A DNA stretch of 64,000 bases from CAVSRC01 sp963750065 (GCA_963750065.1 CAVVPK010000029.1:96804-160803), one strand, 5' to 3'. Numbered from the stretch's first letter, positions 8,205 to 17,618 are shown. Notes: generated by a model from the sequence alone, not told the origin. A program made the numbers and translations.

Positions 8205-9185
8205 CTAGCTCTCGAGCGTCCGCTTGACGCGATCGACGATGCGGCTTGCACTTGGGATTGCCATGTCTTCGAGCGCGTCGGAGGCGGGCAGCGGGATATG
8301 CGGCGTGGTGATCCTGACCGGCGGGCCGTCGAGATCGTAGAAGCCCTCGTCGGCGACGATCGACACGATCTCGGCCCCCCAGCCGCACAGGCGCGGGTTC
8401 TCCTCGACCGTGAACAGGCGTCCGGTCCTGGCCACCGAGGCGAGGATCGTCTGGGTGTCGAGCGGTACCAGCGAGCGCACGTCGATCACCTCGCAGTCGA
8501 TGCCGTGCTCGCGCTTGAGCGCCTCGGCCGCTTCCAGCGCGCGCGGCACCATCAGCGCCAGCGCCAGGATGGTGGCGTCCTTGCCCGGCCGCAGGATCTT
8601 GGCGCTGCCCAGCGTATCGACGATCTCGCCGTCGGGAACCTCGCCCTTCACCGCATAGAGCGACTTGTGCTCGAGGAAGATCACCGGATCGGGATCGCGC
8701 ACCGAAGCAGCCAGGAGCCCGATCACATCGACCGGCGAGGACGGCGCCACCACCTTCAGACCGGGGATCATCATGCACCAGTTCTCGACGCTCTGGCTGT
8801 GCTGGGCGCCGAAGCGCGAGCCGCCGCCATTGGCCGTGCGCACCACCAGCGGCACCTTGACCTGGCCGTTGGTCATGTAGCGGCTCTTGGGGAACTCGTT
8901 GGCGATGTAGTCGAAGCAGACCGCGAAGAAGTCCGAGAACATGATCTCGGCGATCGGCTTCAGCCCGGTCATCGCCGCCCCCATGGCAGCCCCCATGATC
9001 GCCTGCTCGGAGATCGGCGTGTCGCGCACCCGGAGCGGGCCGAACTGCTCGTAGAGGCCGACGGTCGCCTTGAACACGCCGCCGGCCTTGGCGATGTCCT
9101 CGCCCAGGAACACAACGTCCTCGTCGCGCTCCATCTCCTGCGCGATGCCGCGGATGACCGCGTCGCGATAGGTCAGTTCCGCCAT
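8205..9185 (-). CDS. 2-oxoacid dehydrogenase E1 beta subunit
   Basis: 326 aa with the transketolase-like pyrimidine-binding fold of PDH/AcoB-type E1 beta subunits (MAELTYRDAVIRGI, GEDIAKAGGVFK, 'GSRFGAQHSQS', FLEHKSLYA) and a C-terminal domain (SLVPLDTQTI, VEENPR). With E1alpha it decarboxylates a 2-oxoacid using thiamine diphosphate. I start at the ATG at 9185, preceded by GGAGGCTGGGC and inside the end of E1alpha by 13 bases; the longer open frame upstream is only overlap with E1alpha. Coupled translation with both neighbours is expected. Confidence 0.93.
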   Translation of the reverse strand: MAELTYRDAVIRGIAQEMERDEDVVFLGEDIAKAGGVFKATVGLYEQFGPLRVRDTPISEQAIMGAAMGAAMTGLKPIAEIMFSDFFAVCFDYIANEFPKSRYMTNGQVKVPLVVRTANGGGSRFGAQHSQSVENWCMMIPGLKVVAPSSPVDVIGLLAASVRDPDPVIFLEHKSLYAVKGEVPDGEIVDTLGSAKILRPGKDATILALALMVPRALEAAEALKREHGIDCEVIDVRSLVPLDTQTILASVARTGRLFTVEENPRLCGWGAEIVSIVADEGFYDLDGPPVRITTPHIPLPASDALEDMAIPSASRIVDRVKRTLES

Positions 9186-10213
9186 GCCCAGCCTCCATCG
9201 GCATAAACGTCGGTGGTCAGGATGTCGGGCGAGGAGGTCGGCGCCGCCTTGCAGGCCTCGGTCGCCGCATCGACCTCTGCCTGCACCTCGGCCTCGATGG
9301 CCGCGATCGCCGCCTCGGCGACGCCGAACTGGGCCAGGCGCTGGCGGTAGATCTTGATCGGATCGCGCTCCTTCCACGCCTCCAGCTCGCCCTCGGGGCG
9401 GTACTTGGCCGGATCGGCGCGCGAATGGCCGCTGTGGCGATAGGTCAGGCACTCGATCAGCGACGGCCCGTTTCCGGCGCGCGCCTTGTCATAGGCGGCT
9501 AACGCCGTGCGGTAGACCGCATCGGCGTCGTTGCCGTCGATGACGATGCGCTCCAGCCCGTAGGCCGAGGCCCGGTCGGCGGCCGGATGGGCGACCGCGG
9601 TCACCTCGGCGATCGGGGTGTATTCCATATAGAGGTTGTTCTCGCACACGAAGACCACCGGCAGCTTCCAGATGGCGGCGAAGTTGAGCGCCTCGTGGAA
9701 GGCGCCGATATTGGTGGTGCCGTCGCCGAAGAAGCACACCGACACGTCGCCGTCGCCCCTGTACTGGGCCCGCCAGGCGGCGCCGCAGGCGATCGGCAGA
9801 TGGGCGCCGATGATGGCATAGGAGCCCATGACGCCATGCTCGACCGAGGTCAGGTGCATGGAGCCGCCCTTGCCGCGCATCAACCCGTTGTCGCGCTGCA
9901 TCAGCTCGCCCAGCACCTTCTCGACCGAGACGCCGCGGGCCAGCGTATGGGCATGGCCGCGATAGGTGCAGAACGACAGGTCGCCGGGCTTCATCGCCGT
10001 GGCAAAGCCGGCCGCCACCGCCTCCTGACCGAGCGACAAATGGCTCGTCCCCTTGACCAGGTTCTGCAGGAACAGGTCGTAGGCCCGCTGCTCCGCCTGG
10101 CGGATGACAAGCTGACTGCGATACAGCCCAAGCCGCGTCTCCTCGCCGATGTCGTCATTGGCCATCTGGGTCCGTGCTTTGACCGCGGATGCGCCGCTAG
10201 CCTTCTTTGCCAA
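9173..10213 (-). CDS. 2-oxoacid dehydrogenase E1 alpha subunit (thiamine diphosphate-dependent)
   Basis: 346 aa. The thiamine-diphosphate motif is clear: GDGTTNIGAFHEALN, ending in the ENN about 30 residues after GDG. The 'YRGHAHTLARG' and 'RHSGHSRADP' loops are typical of AcoA/PdhA-type subunits. A TTG at 10213 preceded by GAGGAC gives the longest plausible protein; an ATG 16 codons later (MANDDIG) is an alternative start. It is the first gene of the E1alpha-E1beta-E2 set and lies 140 bp after the amidohydrolase, with a strong stem-loop between them. Confidence 0.92.
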   Translation of the reverse strand: MAKKASGASAVKARTQMANDDIGEETRLGLYRSQLVIRQAEQRAYDLFLQNLVKGTSHLSLGQEAVAAGFATAMKPGDLSFCTYRGHAHTLARGVSVEKVLGELMQRDNGLMRGKGGSMHLTSVEHGVMGSYAIIGAHLPIACGAAWRAQYRGDGDVSVCFFGDGTTNIGAFHEALNFAAIWKLPVVFVCENNLYMEYTPIAEVTAVAHPAADRASAYGLERIVIDGNDADAVYRTALAAYDKARAGNGPSLIECLTYRHSGHSRADPAKYRPEGELEAWKERDPIKIYRQRLAQFGVAEAAIAAIEAEVQAEVDAATEACKAAPTSSPDILTTDVYADGGWAWRN

Positions 10214-10297
10214 GGATTGTCCTCATGCTTGCCATGCCGGGAGAAACCCATACGCCCGCCAAAGGATCGCCATGGCCCTGTCGGGTTTCCCTGTCGT

Positions 10298-10326
10298 CTC
10301 CGGGGCAGCCGTGAGCCGCCCCGGAG
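10298..10326. terminator. Strong stem-loop between amidohydrolase and E1alpha
   Basis: A perfect 9-bp GC-rich stem, CTCCGGGGC (10298-10306) and GCCCCGGAG (10318-10326), with an 11-base loop. It follows the amidohydrolase stop (10354) on the minus strand. There is no U-run on the transcript, so it may be an attenuating or RNA-stabilising hairpin rather than a full intrinsic terminator. Confidence 0.5.
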
Positions 10327-10353
10327 CATTTTCGTCAGTCCGGGTTCCGGCGC

Positions 10354-11823
10354 TTACTGCCGGAAGAGATCGCGCGGAATTCCGGCGGTCTCGAACACGT
10401 AGTCGCGGCTCGCCTCCAGCTCGGAGCGGAGCTTCGGGATGTCTACGTCGAGCAGGGTGCCCTTCCACTTGCGGACCTTGCCGGCAACCAGCACCGTGTC
10501 GACGTTGGTGCGGTCCATCAGCGTCACGACGGCGCCCGGGACATGGTTGAGAGGCGTGACGTTGATCGCCGTGGCGTCGAGCAGGATCAGGTCGGCCTCC
10601 TTGCCCGGCGTCAGCGATCCCACCTTCTTGTCGATGCCCAGGCACTTCGCGCCCTCCACCGTCGCGAAGCGGATGACGTCGCGCGAGGTGAGGAGTTCGG
10701 GCAGGTCCTCGCCGCCGTCGAGCGCCGCCTGGTTGACGAGGGCGCGCTGGAGGATCATCGCCGAGCGCATCTGCGTGAAGAAGTCGGCCGTCATCGTGCA
10801 CTCGACGTCCGACGACAGCGAGGGCTGCATGCCGAGGCTGAGCGCCTTCTGCAGCGGCGGCGTGCCGTGACGCATGGTCATTTCAATCGGCACGGCCAGC
10901 GACAGCCGGCAGCCGGCATCAGCCGCTGTTTGCCAGGCCATATCGCTCATCCCGGTCATGTGGATGAAGATGAGGTCGGGCCCGAACTGCCCCGTCGAGG
11001 CAAGCTGATCGAAAAGCTCTGCCATCGGGAAAGCACCCACGATGTGCATGGCGATCGGGATATTCAGTTCGCGGCCGATCTTCCAGGATTTCTCATGGCC
11101 GGGAAGGTAGACCTCCCCGCCCATGATCATCGTCATGAGCTGGTCGTCGGAGGTGAAGTATTGCTGCTTCAGGCGGGTGGCATCGCCGGGATACTGCAGC
11201 TTGTCGCCCCAACCCTCGAAGTAGCCGAAAGCGGAGCGCCGGCCGGCGTCGTCTAGCGCCTTGACAACCGCATCGGAGTGCTCGGGCGTATGATGGATCT
11301 GGGAGACATCCATGACCCCGGTGACGCCCGCGTCGAGCTGGGCAAGCGATCCGAAGAGCACGTTTGTGTAGACGTCCTGGGGTCGGTAGACCATCGAGAA
11401 CTTCCCGAGGATGTATTCCATGTAGTTGTAGACACCGTGCGGCTTGCCATCGTTGATGAGCAGGGCATCGGCGAGGAAACCACGCAGCGCCGTCTCGAAC
11501 TCGTGGTGATGGGTGTCGATGAATCCGGGCATGACGATCATGCCCTTGGCGTCGATGACGGCGGCATCGTCGGCACTGAGATTGCGGCCGACCGAAACGA
11601 TCTTCTTGCCTTCGATCAGGATGTCGGCCTCGTCGAAATCGCCGACCGCCGGGTCCATGGAGAGCACGGCGCCCCCCTTGATCAGCAACCGGCGTCCGGC
11701 CTGCCCGCTACCCTGCGGCAGGCCCGGCGCCACCGTCGCCGGTCGTGCGGCGAATGAGGCACCTGACGCCGTGCCGGTGGTTCCGGCCGACATCAGCATC
11801 CGCGATTTACAGAGTATGCACAT
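10354..11823 (-). CDS. Amidohydrolase-family deaminase/hydrolase (TrzN/AtzB, cytosine-deaminase-like)
   Basis: 489-aa cytoplasmic metal-dependent hydrolase of the subtype-III-like amidohydrolase group. Visible ligands: the DTHHHE motif after strand 1, His in AMHIVG, His in FIHMTG, and an Asp in SSDVE near the end of the barrel. The start and end carry the composite beta-sandwich (AVLSMDP, ADLILLDA). These residues suit a mononuclear Zn or Fe deaminase or chlorohydrolase acting on an N-heterocycle or guanidine-like amine. The ATG at 11823 has an excellent site (GGGAGGGAGCTT); 20 further in-frame codons upstream do not. It follows the CUT2 transporter by 103 bp and probably acts on what that transporter imports. 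Confidence 0.85.
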   Translation of the reverse strand: MCILCKSRMLMSAGTTGTASGASFAARPATVAPGLPQGSGQAGRRLLIKGGAVLSMDPAVGDFDEADILIEGKKIVSVGRNLSADDAAVIDAKGMIVMPGFIDTHHHEFETALRGFLADALLINDGKPHGVYNYMEYILGKFSMVYRPQDVYTNVLFGSLAQLDAGVTGVMDVSQIHHTPEHSDAVVKALDDAGRRSAFGYFEGWGDKLQYPGDATRLKQQYFTSDDQLMTMIMGGEVYLPGHEKSWKIGRELNIPIAMHIVGAFPMAELFDQLASTGQFGPDLIFIHMTGMSDMAWQTAADAGCRLSLAVPIEMTMRHGTPPLQKALSLGMQPSLSSDVECTMTADFFTQMRSAMILQRALVNQAALDGGEDLPELLTSRDVIRFATVEGAKCLGIDKKVGSLTPGKEADLILLDATAINVTPLNHVPGAVVTLMDRTNVDTVLVAGKVRKWKGTLLDVDIPKLRSELEASRDYVFETAGIPRDLFRQ

Positions 11824-11926
11824 AAGCTCCCTCCCATGTTTGTCCCGAGACACGCTGTCCGAGAAACTGCCGCCACCTTCCATAGTCCCCGCGCCGCGGA
11901 CGGCAGCAGCCGGACGTAATTGACTC

Positions 11927-14458
11927 TCACCGCGCGATGCGGTGACGCAGCCTGGCCAGGCTGAAGAAGACCGCGGCCAACAGCGTCACCAGACCGAGCA
12001 CGACGTAGTGCACTGAAGAATCGGAGTTGATGAACGATGAGGCGCTGCTGATCGCCTGGACCAGCGCTGCTCCCATCAGCGTGCAGATGATCGAGCCGCG
12101 CCCGCCGGCGACGCTGGCGCCGCCGAGCACCACGGCCGTGATGCTCATCAGCGTGTAGTCGATGCCGGTTGCCGCCGAGCCGATGCCGACCTGGCCGGCA
12201 AGCATCAGGCCGCCGATGCCGGTGAGCAGGCCGGACAGTCCGAACGCGAACACGATGGTGCGATTGCGATTGATGCCGAGCCGATTGGCGGCCACGGGGT
12301 TGGACCCGACCGCACGAACCCTGCGTCCGAGCGCGTGGCGGTACAGAATCCATTCGAACGCCACCACCACGATCAGCGCCGCAATCATTCCGGCCGGAAT
12401 GCCGAGCAGGGAAATTTGCGGCACCTCGGAGAGGGAATCGCTGATCTGTCCGCCGGCCGTCGGTCTGAGCGCCAGGGAGAGGCCCTGCAGGCCGACGAAC
12501 GCGGCCAGGGTGACGACGATGGCCGGAATCCGCATCCCCGTCGCCAGCCAGCCCTGCAGCAGGCCGAAGGCCGTCGTGCACGCGAGGATGACCGCGAGAC
12601 CGACGACGACCTGCAGCGGCCCCGCGTCGATCGGCACCAGGAACGAGGCCAGGACGACGACGAGACCGGCGAGCGCGCCGACCGACAGATCGATCGCGCC
12701 GACCAGCACCACCACCATCTGCGCCACGGATATGAACGTCACGATCGCCAGAAAGGCGAGCATGGTCTCGATATTGAACTCGGACAGGAAGAACGGATTG
12801 ATCGCTGCCGTGCCGCCGAGGATGATCGCGGTCAGCACGGCCAGCACCGCCGCCGGCAGGTGGTCGCTCGCCAGCACGTCCCGCCAGCGCTTTCTTTCCT
12901 GCGTTTCGGTGCGCCGGCCCGAACGCGACACCGTGGCGGTCAGGTTGGCCTCGGTGATCATCGCGTCGGTGACGGCGTCGCCGCTCAATTCCTTGACGAT
13001 CTGCCCGCGCGCGAAAATCAGCACGCGGTCGCACATGCCTTCCAGCTCGATGCCGTCGGACGAGCACACGACGACCGCCAGGCCCTGGTCGGCGAGCTCC
13101 CGCAGCCGGTGATAGATCTCGGCGCGGGCGCCGACATCGACGCCCTTGGTCGGCTCGTCGACCAACAGGATGCGCGGCTTAGCCGCCATCTCGCGGCCGA
13201 TCACCACCTTCTGCTGGTTGCCGCCCGACAGGTCGGCCACCGACGCCTCCAGCGTCGGCGTCTTGATGCGCAGGCGCTGGCTCATCTCGTCGCCGACCGC
13301 GATCTCCGCACGCCGGTCGATCAGGCCACTCTGCGACAGCCGGTCGAGCGAGCCGATGCCCAGATTCTCGCGCACCGACAGGGTCAGGAACAGGCCCTCA
13401 GCGTGTCGGTCGTCGGGGACGAAGCCGACGGCGGCACGGCGCATCGCGCCGGCGGGATGGTGCCCATGCAGGGCGTGCCCCTTGACGGTCAGGGCGCCTT
13501 CTGCGTGCTGGCCGACACCGGCAAGCGCACGGATGAATTCGCGCTGGCCTTCGCCCTCGACGCCGGCCAGACCGACGATCTCGCCGGCACGCGCGGTGAA
13601 ATCGACATTGTGGAAGCCGGGGCCGCTGAGGCCGCGAGCCTCGATCACCATATCGCCGACCGCGGTCGCCTTGTCCGGGAAGACCTGCCCCAGGGGACGG
13701 CCGGCGATGAGCGTCACGATCTCGGCGTCGCTGATCGCGTGCGCCGGACGATTGTCGATGATCTGGCCGTCGCGGATGACCGAAATAGTGTCGGCCAGCT
13801 CCTTTACCTCCGGCAGGCGGTGCGACACGTAGATGATTGCCAGGCCGCGCTGGCGCAGCGACTTGATCAGCTCGAAGAGCTTGCGCACCTCTGCCTGTTG
13901 AAACGGCTCGGTGGGCTCGTCGAAGAAGATGACCTTCGGCTTCGTCGCCAGCGCACGGGCGATCTCCACCACATGCATCTGGGCCAGCGACAGCTCCGCC
14001 ACGCGGCGGTCCAGCGGCGTCCACAGTTCGTCGGTCGCAACCTCACGCAGCAGGCGCTCCGCTTCCGCCCGTCCCTCAGCTCCGCTGAGGGCAGACGACA
14101 CCAGCTGCAGGTTTTCAAGCACCGTCAGGTCGGGCGCCAGTGCCGGATGCTGGAACGCCACCGAGACGCCGGCTTCGCGTAGCGCATCCACGCGCGGCGC
14201 GGTGATCTGCCGGCCTTCGAGTGTGATCGAGCCCTCGTCGACCTGCAGAACGCCGGCGGCGATCGAGATCAGGGTCGATTTGCCGGCGCCGTTCTCGCCG
14301 ACGATCGCGTGGATCTCGCCGGGGCGCACGGTGAGATCGACACCGTTCAGCGCCTGCACCGGACCAAACGCCTTGCGAATGCCGCGCAAGGTCATCACCG
14401 GCGCCGCTTCGCTTGCCGTCTGCACCACGTCCGGGTCCTTTTCCGCCACGAGAGTCAT
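11927..14458 (-). CDS. Fused CUT2 sugar ABC transporter: RbsA-type ATPase + RbsC-type permease
   Basis: 843 aa, one uninterrupted frame. Residues about 20-505 are a double nucleotide-binding protein like RbsA: first Walker A GENGAGKST, first signature LSLAQ, second half with LSGGNQQK and DEPTKGVDVG. From about 530 to the end it is a BPD_transp_2 permease with roughly nine or ten hydrophobic helices and the 'GAIDLSVGA' and 'GGASVAGGRGS' motifs of RbsC-type permeases. These domains are normally separate proteins. A separate permease lies four bases upstream, so the channel would be a heterodimer with one half tethered to its ATPase. The second half lacking Walker A is normal for RbsA-type ATPases. 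Confidence 0.9.
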   Translation of the reverse strand: MTLVAEKDPDVVQTASEAAPVMTLRGIRKAFGPVQALNGVDLTVRPGEIHAIVGENGAGKSTLISIAAGVLQVDEGSITLEGRQITAPRVDALREAGVSVAFQHPALAPDLTVLENLQLVSSALSGAEGRAEAERLLREVATDELWTPLDRRVAELSLAQMHVVEIARALATKPKVIFFDEPTEPFQQAEVRKLFELIKSLRQRGLAIIYVSHRLPEVKELADTISVIRDGQIIDNRPAHAISDAEIVTLIAGRPLGQVFPDKATAVGDMVIEARGLSGPGFHNVDFTARAGEIVGLAGVEGEGQREFIRALAGVGQHAEGALTVKGHALHGHHPAGAMRRAAVGFVPDDRHAEGLFLTLSVRENLGIGSLDRLSQSGLIDRRAEIAVGDEMSQRLRIKTPTLEASVADLSGGNQQKVVIGREMAAKPRILLVDEPTKGVDVGARAEIYHRLRELADQGLAVVVCSSDGIELEGMCDRVLIFARGQIVKELSGDAVTDAMITEANLTATVSRSGRRTETQERKRWRDVLASDHLPAAVLAVLTAIILGGTAAINPFFLSEFNIETMLAFLAIVTFISVAQMVVVLVGAIDLSVGALAGLVVVLASFLVPIDAGPLQVVVGLAVILACTTAFGLLQGWLATGMRIPAIVVTLAAFVGLQGLSLALRPTAGGQISDSLSEVPQISLLGIPAGMIAALIVVVAFEWILYRHALGRRVRAVGSNPVAANRLGINRNRTIVFAFGLSGLLTGIGGLMLAGQVGIGSAATGIDYTLMSITAVVLGGASVAGGRGSIICTLMGAALVQAISSASSFINSDSSVHYVVLGLVTLLAAVFFSLARLRHRIAR

Positions 14459-14461
14459 CGC

Positions 14462-15478
14462 TCACCGCGCCATGGGGACCAGCCGTCGCCAGCGGGCTAT
14501 TTCGGGCAGGGCGAAGCTGGCGATGATGATGACCGCCTGGACGATGTTCTGGGCCGAGGTTCCGAAGCCGACCGAAAGGACGAGCTGTCCGAGATAGGTG
14601 AGGAACAGCGCCCCGATCACCGTGGCCACGACGCTTCCGCGCTGGCCGCCGCCGATCGAATTGCCCCCCACGACGACCGCCGCGATGGTCGCCAGCATGT
14701 ACGGGACGCCGCAATCGACGGTCGGCGAAAGCACGTAGGAGGCCAGCAGCACGCCGGCTGCCGCATAGCAGAAGCCGGCCAGCGCATAGGTGGCGATGCG
14801 GTAGGTGTCGAGCCGGATGGCGACGGCGACGGCGGCCCCCGGATTGACGCTGGCGGCGATGAAGCGGCGGCCGATCGCCGTTCGCGCGAGAACGAATGCC
14901 ACGCCCGCCGTGAACAGCACCATGGCGTACACCGTCAGCGGAACGCCGAGAACACGGGCGAGGCCGAAAGCATTCAGCGGCGGCGGCACCTGCTGGGCGA
15001 AGCCGCCCGAGACATACATCGTGGCGCCGAGCATGAGCGAGTTGACGCCGATGGTGGTGACCAGCGCCGGAACGCCGAGGAAGGTCACCAGCAGGCCGTT
15101 GATGCTGCCGACCGCAAGCCCCATGGCGAGCGCCAGAATGACGTAGCCGAGCGTCCCCCACGCCCCGGTCTGATCGCCGGGGAGTACCGAGACCATGACG
15201 GCGGCGAACGACATGATGCCGGCCACCGACAGGTCCAGCCCTCTCTGCTGGATCACCAGATGCTGCCCGATCGAGGCGACCGCCAGAACGGCGAAGAAGG
15301 GCAGCATGGACGCACCGGCGCTGGGCGAGACGGTGCTCGGCGCGACCACTCCGCCGACGATCAGCAGGATCAGCGTTGCGAGCACCGCCTTCGCGACCTG
15401 CGAAAGCGGCGCCAATCGCTTGCCGAAGACGGATGGCCGACGGCTCTGACCAGGGTCGTTACCGGTATCTTTGGTCAT
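14462..15478 (-). CDS. CUT2 sugar ABC transporter permease (RbsC type)
   Basis: About 338 aa, with the 'QQRGLDLSVAGIM' helix and the 'GGNSIGGGQRGS' loop of BPD_transp_2 permeases. It is the second, unfused channel half beside the ATPase-permease fusion. In-frame starts are GTG at 15490, GTG at 15487 and ATG at 15478; I use the ATG, with a weak GGTGGA before it. The gene ends three bases before the fusion gene, and the binding protein ends about 45 bp upstream, so all three are one operon. Confidence 0.9.
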   Translation of the reverse strand: MTKDTGNDPGQSRRPSVFGKRLAPLSQVAKAVLATLILLIVGGVVAPSTVSPSAGASMLPFFAVLAVASIGQHLVIQQRGLDLSVAGIMSFAAVMVSVLPGDQTGAWGTLGYVILALAMGLAVGSINGLLVTFLGVPALVTTIGVNSLMLGATMYVSGGFAQQVPPPLNAFGLARVLGVPLTVYAMVLFTAGVAFVLARTAIGRRFIAASVNPGAAVAVAIRLDTYRIATYALAGFCYAAAGVLLASYVLSPTVDCGVPYMLATIAAVVVGGNSIGGGQRGSVVATVIGALFLTYLGQLVLSVGFGTSAQNIVQAVIIIASFALPEIARWRRLVPMAR

Positions 15479-15524
15479 AGCGTCCACCACCCGTCCCAGC
15501 GGCTTGCTTCAACGCCTGTGCTGG

Positions 15525-16655
15525 TTACTTCGACAGCAGCTGGCGCATCTCGTCCTTCGAGACCATGGCCGAGGGGATTGCCGTCGGCGGCAGGCTCTTG
15601 TCGCACTTCACGGCGAGCGCCGGGTCGGACGACGTGCTGTCCTCGGAGAAGGGCAGGTTGATCAGGCTGGGCTCGGTGTTGCTCAGGCCCTCGGCCGCGG
15701 CGACGCCCTTGCGCAGCGCCAGACGGGCGAGCCAGGTGTGGGCACTGGCGGTTGCCAGCTTGAACGTCGGGTTGGACCCGTGCAGATCCTGCCACAGGCA
15801 GCTCAGCTCGTTGAGGTCCTGGCCGGCGAAGGCGGGAATCGGCCGCCCGGCGGCAACGAACGCACGGATCGGGCCGGTGGTCTCGGCCATGATGCCGTCG
15901 ATCTCAGGGTATTTGGCGATTTCGGCGGCGGTCACCTTCTGGGCGAGGGCCGGATCCCAGTTCGTGTCGACCGGACCTTCGAGCACCTTGATGCCGGGGT
16001 TCTTGGCGAAGACCTCGCGCCAACCGATCGCCTGGCTGGCGGTCATCGGGTTGCCGGCAGTGCCGCCCTGGACGATGACGTTGCCCTTGCCCTTGAGCGT
16101 CTTGACCATCCATTCGGCCAGCATCTTGCCGAGCTCGGTCTGACGTTCGGTCACGCGCACGAGGTAGTCCTTGCCCATCTGGCCGAACGGCGCCTCGCCG
16201 GTGGTGAACGGAACCACGGCGATGCCGGCATTGGTCGCCTGGCGCATGACCTTGAGCTGCGCGACGCCGGTATCGGCGAACACGATGATGACGTCGAAAT
16301 GCTGGGCGATCAGGCCCTGGATGTCGGAGATCTGCTTCTCGGCCTTGAACTCACCGTCGGTGTAACGGACCTCGGTGATGTTCGGGCACTTCTTGGCTTC
16401 GTCCTCGAACTCGCGCCGGGTGATCTGGCGCCAGTAGTTGCCGCCCCAGCCGTCGGAGAAGGCGACCTTTATCTTCTTGGTGCCGCAGAACTTCGACATG
16501 TCCTGCATGTCCTGGATGCCGCCGATCTTGTTGGGCGCCATGTCGAGGCCAGCAAATTTGCTCTGTGCAGCGGCCGGCAACATGCTGCCGGCGACGAACA
16601 TCGCCGCCACCGCGGCCGTAGCGGCTCCAGAGATCACTCGTGCGAACGTTTGCAT
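15525..16655 (-). CDS. Periplasmic substrate-binding protein, CUT2 (RbsB-like)
   Basis: 376 aa with a cleavable signal peptide (about residues 1-30, ending in AAAQS). The mature part is a Peripla_BP_4-like two-lobe protein ('IKVAFSDGWGGNYWRQ', 'DIQGLIAQHFDVIIVFADT'). It should bind the imported compound in the periplasm and deliver it to the RbsC-type permeases encoded next. Being first in the operon, it sits next to the promoter candidate at 16734-16762. The ligand is not obvious: the neighbouring amidohydrolase suggests it may be an N-containing compound rather than a plain sugar. Confidence 0.9.
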   Translation of the reverse strand: MQTFARVISGAATAAVAAMFVAGSMLPAAAQSKFAGLDMAPNKIGGIQDMQDMSKFCGTKKIKVAFSDGWGGNYWRQITRREFEDEAKKCPNITEVRYTDGEFKAEKQISDIQGLIAQHFDVIIVFADTGVAQLKVMRQATNAGIAVVPFTTGEAPFGQMGKDYLVRVTERQTELGKMLAEWMVKTLKGKGNVIVQGGTAGNPMTASQAIGWREVFAKNPGIKVLEGPVDTNWDPALAQKVTAAEIAKYPEIDGIMAETTGPIRAFVAAGRPIPAFAGQDLNELSCLWQDLHGSNPTFKLATASAHTWLARLALRKGVAAAEGLSNTEPSLINLPFSEDSTSSDPALAVKCDKSLPPTAIPSAMVSKDEMRQLLSK

Positions 16656-16733
16656 TGGCTTGTTCCTCCCGGGTTTGCCATGCGAAGCCTGCGTCTGTGT
16701 TCAGCGCATCTTTTCGTGTTTAGTTTTTATTAT

Positions 16734-16762
16734 GTCTAAGGTGCCGCGAGGGCTGGTGTCAA
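16734..16762 (-). promoter_or_regulatory. Candidate sigma-70 promoter of the CUT2 operon
   Basis: On the minus strand TTGACA (16757-16762) is followed after 17 bp by TTAGAC (16734-16739) and an AT-rich ATAATAAAAA. It lies about 80 bp upstream of the binding-protein start. The -35 is perfect and the -10 is weak. The rest of the 306-bp gap 16656-16961 shows no gene. Confidence 0.45.
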
Positions 16763-16961
16763 TCCACCATGAACACCAATGTGGCGCCGATGCACAGGGC
16801 GGATGAGAGCCGACGGGGCGCAAAGCGGCCGCCGGCGAGCAGCGGCAACCGAGCGGTATCGGTATCGCGGCGACCGGCCGCAGCACCGGCGCGGAAATCG
16901 CGTCGCTCAACGACCGCCGGAAGAAGTTCTTCGCTCCCGCGCGGGTATCTGCAGCGCGCGG

Positions 16962-17618
16962 TCAGGAGCCCACGTTGCGCACGTCGCCGGCGCGGTTGAG
17001 CACGACCCAGATGGCCGTAGCGGGCTCGTCGCCGACGGTGAAGACACGGTGCGGGAGATGGGAATCGAACGCCATCGAATCGCCCGGACCGAGTTCGTAT
17101 TCCTCGAAGCCGATGTTCACGCCAAGGCGGCCAGACAGCACATACGCATACTCCTTGCCGCCGTGCCGGATCAGTAAATCCTTGCAGCAGGACTCGCTAC
17201 CAACCTGATAGACAACATGGAGAAATTCGACTTCGTCGTCCGCGGTCGGGGTGAGCCGTTCCCAGTTCACGCCGCCTGCGAGCTGGATCTTCTTGCGCGT
17301 TTGCCGGCGCTGCACGAACCGGTCCGACGTCGGCGAAGCGCCGCTGCTCGGAAAGGCGACCGGAGCCTGTTCACCATCGTTGAAGAACTTGTCCACCGTC
17401 AGGCCAAGCTCATTGGCGAATCGGTACAGCGTGTCCACCGACGGCGTCACGCGCCCATGTTCGATCTGCGATACCAGGCTGGGCGAGACTCCGTTCCGCC
17501 GGGCGAACTCGCGCACGCTCATCGATGCGTTTTCGCGGTAGTCCCTGAGTCTTGCGCCCAGCCCGTTGGCCAGGTTCAGCGCGTCGCCGCGTTTCGCCAA
17601 CCGCGTTCCAGCCTTCAT
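16962..17618 (-). CDS. XRE-family transcriptional regulator with C-terminal cupin domain
   Basis: 218 aa. Residues about 13-70 form a lambda-repressor-like helix-turn-helix (MSVREFARRNGVSPSLVSQIEHGRVTPS). Residues about 120-210 are a cupin (GGKEYAYVLSGRL, GPGDSMAFDSHLPHR) that probably senses a small ligand. Regulators of this build often control amine or amino-acid catabolism. It sits at the upstream end of the CUT2/amidohydrolase operon in the same direction and is divergent from the SDR gene. I choose the ATG at 17618 (GGAG nine bases before); ATGs at 17633 and 17678 are alternatives. Confidence 0.88.
   Translation of the reverse strand: MKAGTRLAKRGDALNLANGLGARLRDYRENASMSVREFARRNGVSPSLVSQIEHGRVTPSVDTLYRFANELGLTVDKFFNDGEQAPVAFPSSGASPTSDRFVQRRQTRKKIQLAGGVNWERLTPTADDEVEFLHVVYQVGSESCCKDLLIRHGGKEYAYVLSGRLGVNIGFEEYELGPGDSMAFDSHLPHRVFTVGDEPATAIWVVLNRAGDVRNVGS

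Noticed and set aside
12900..13700. Missing Walker A in the second half of the fused ATPase
   Set aside because: Degenerate second nucleotide-binding site is normal in RbsA/MglA-type ATPases, so it is not evidence of inactivation.
16551..16562. AGCAAATTTGCT palindrome resembling the LacI site at 54363
   Set aside because: Lies inside the coding region of the CUT2 binding protein and encodes its mature N-terminus; most likely chance.
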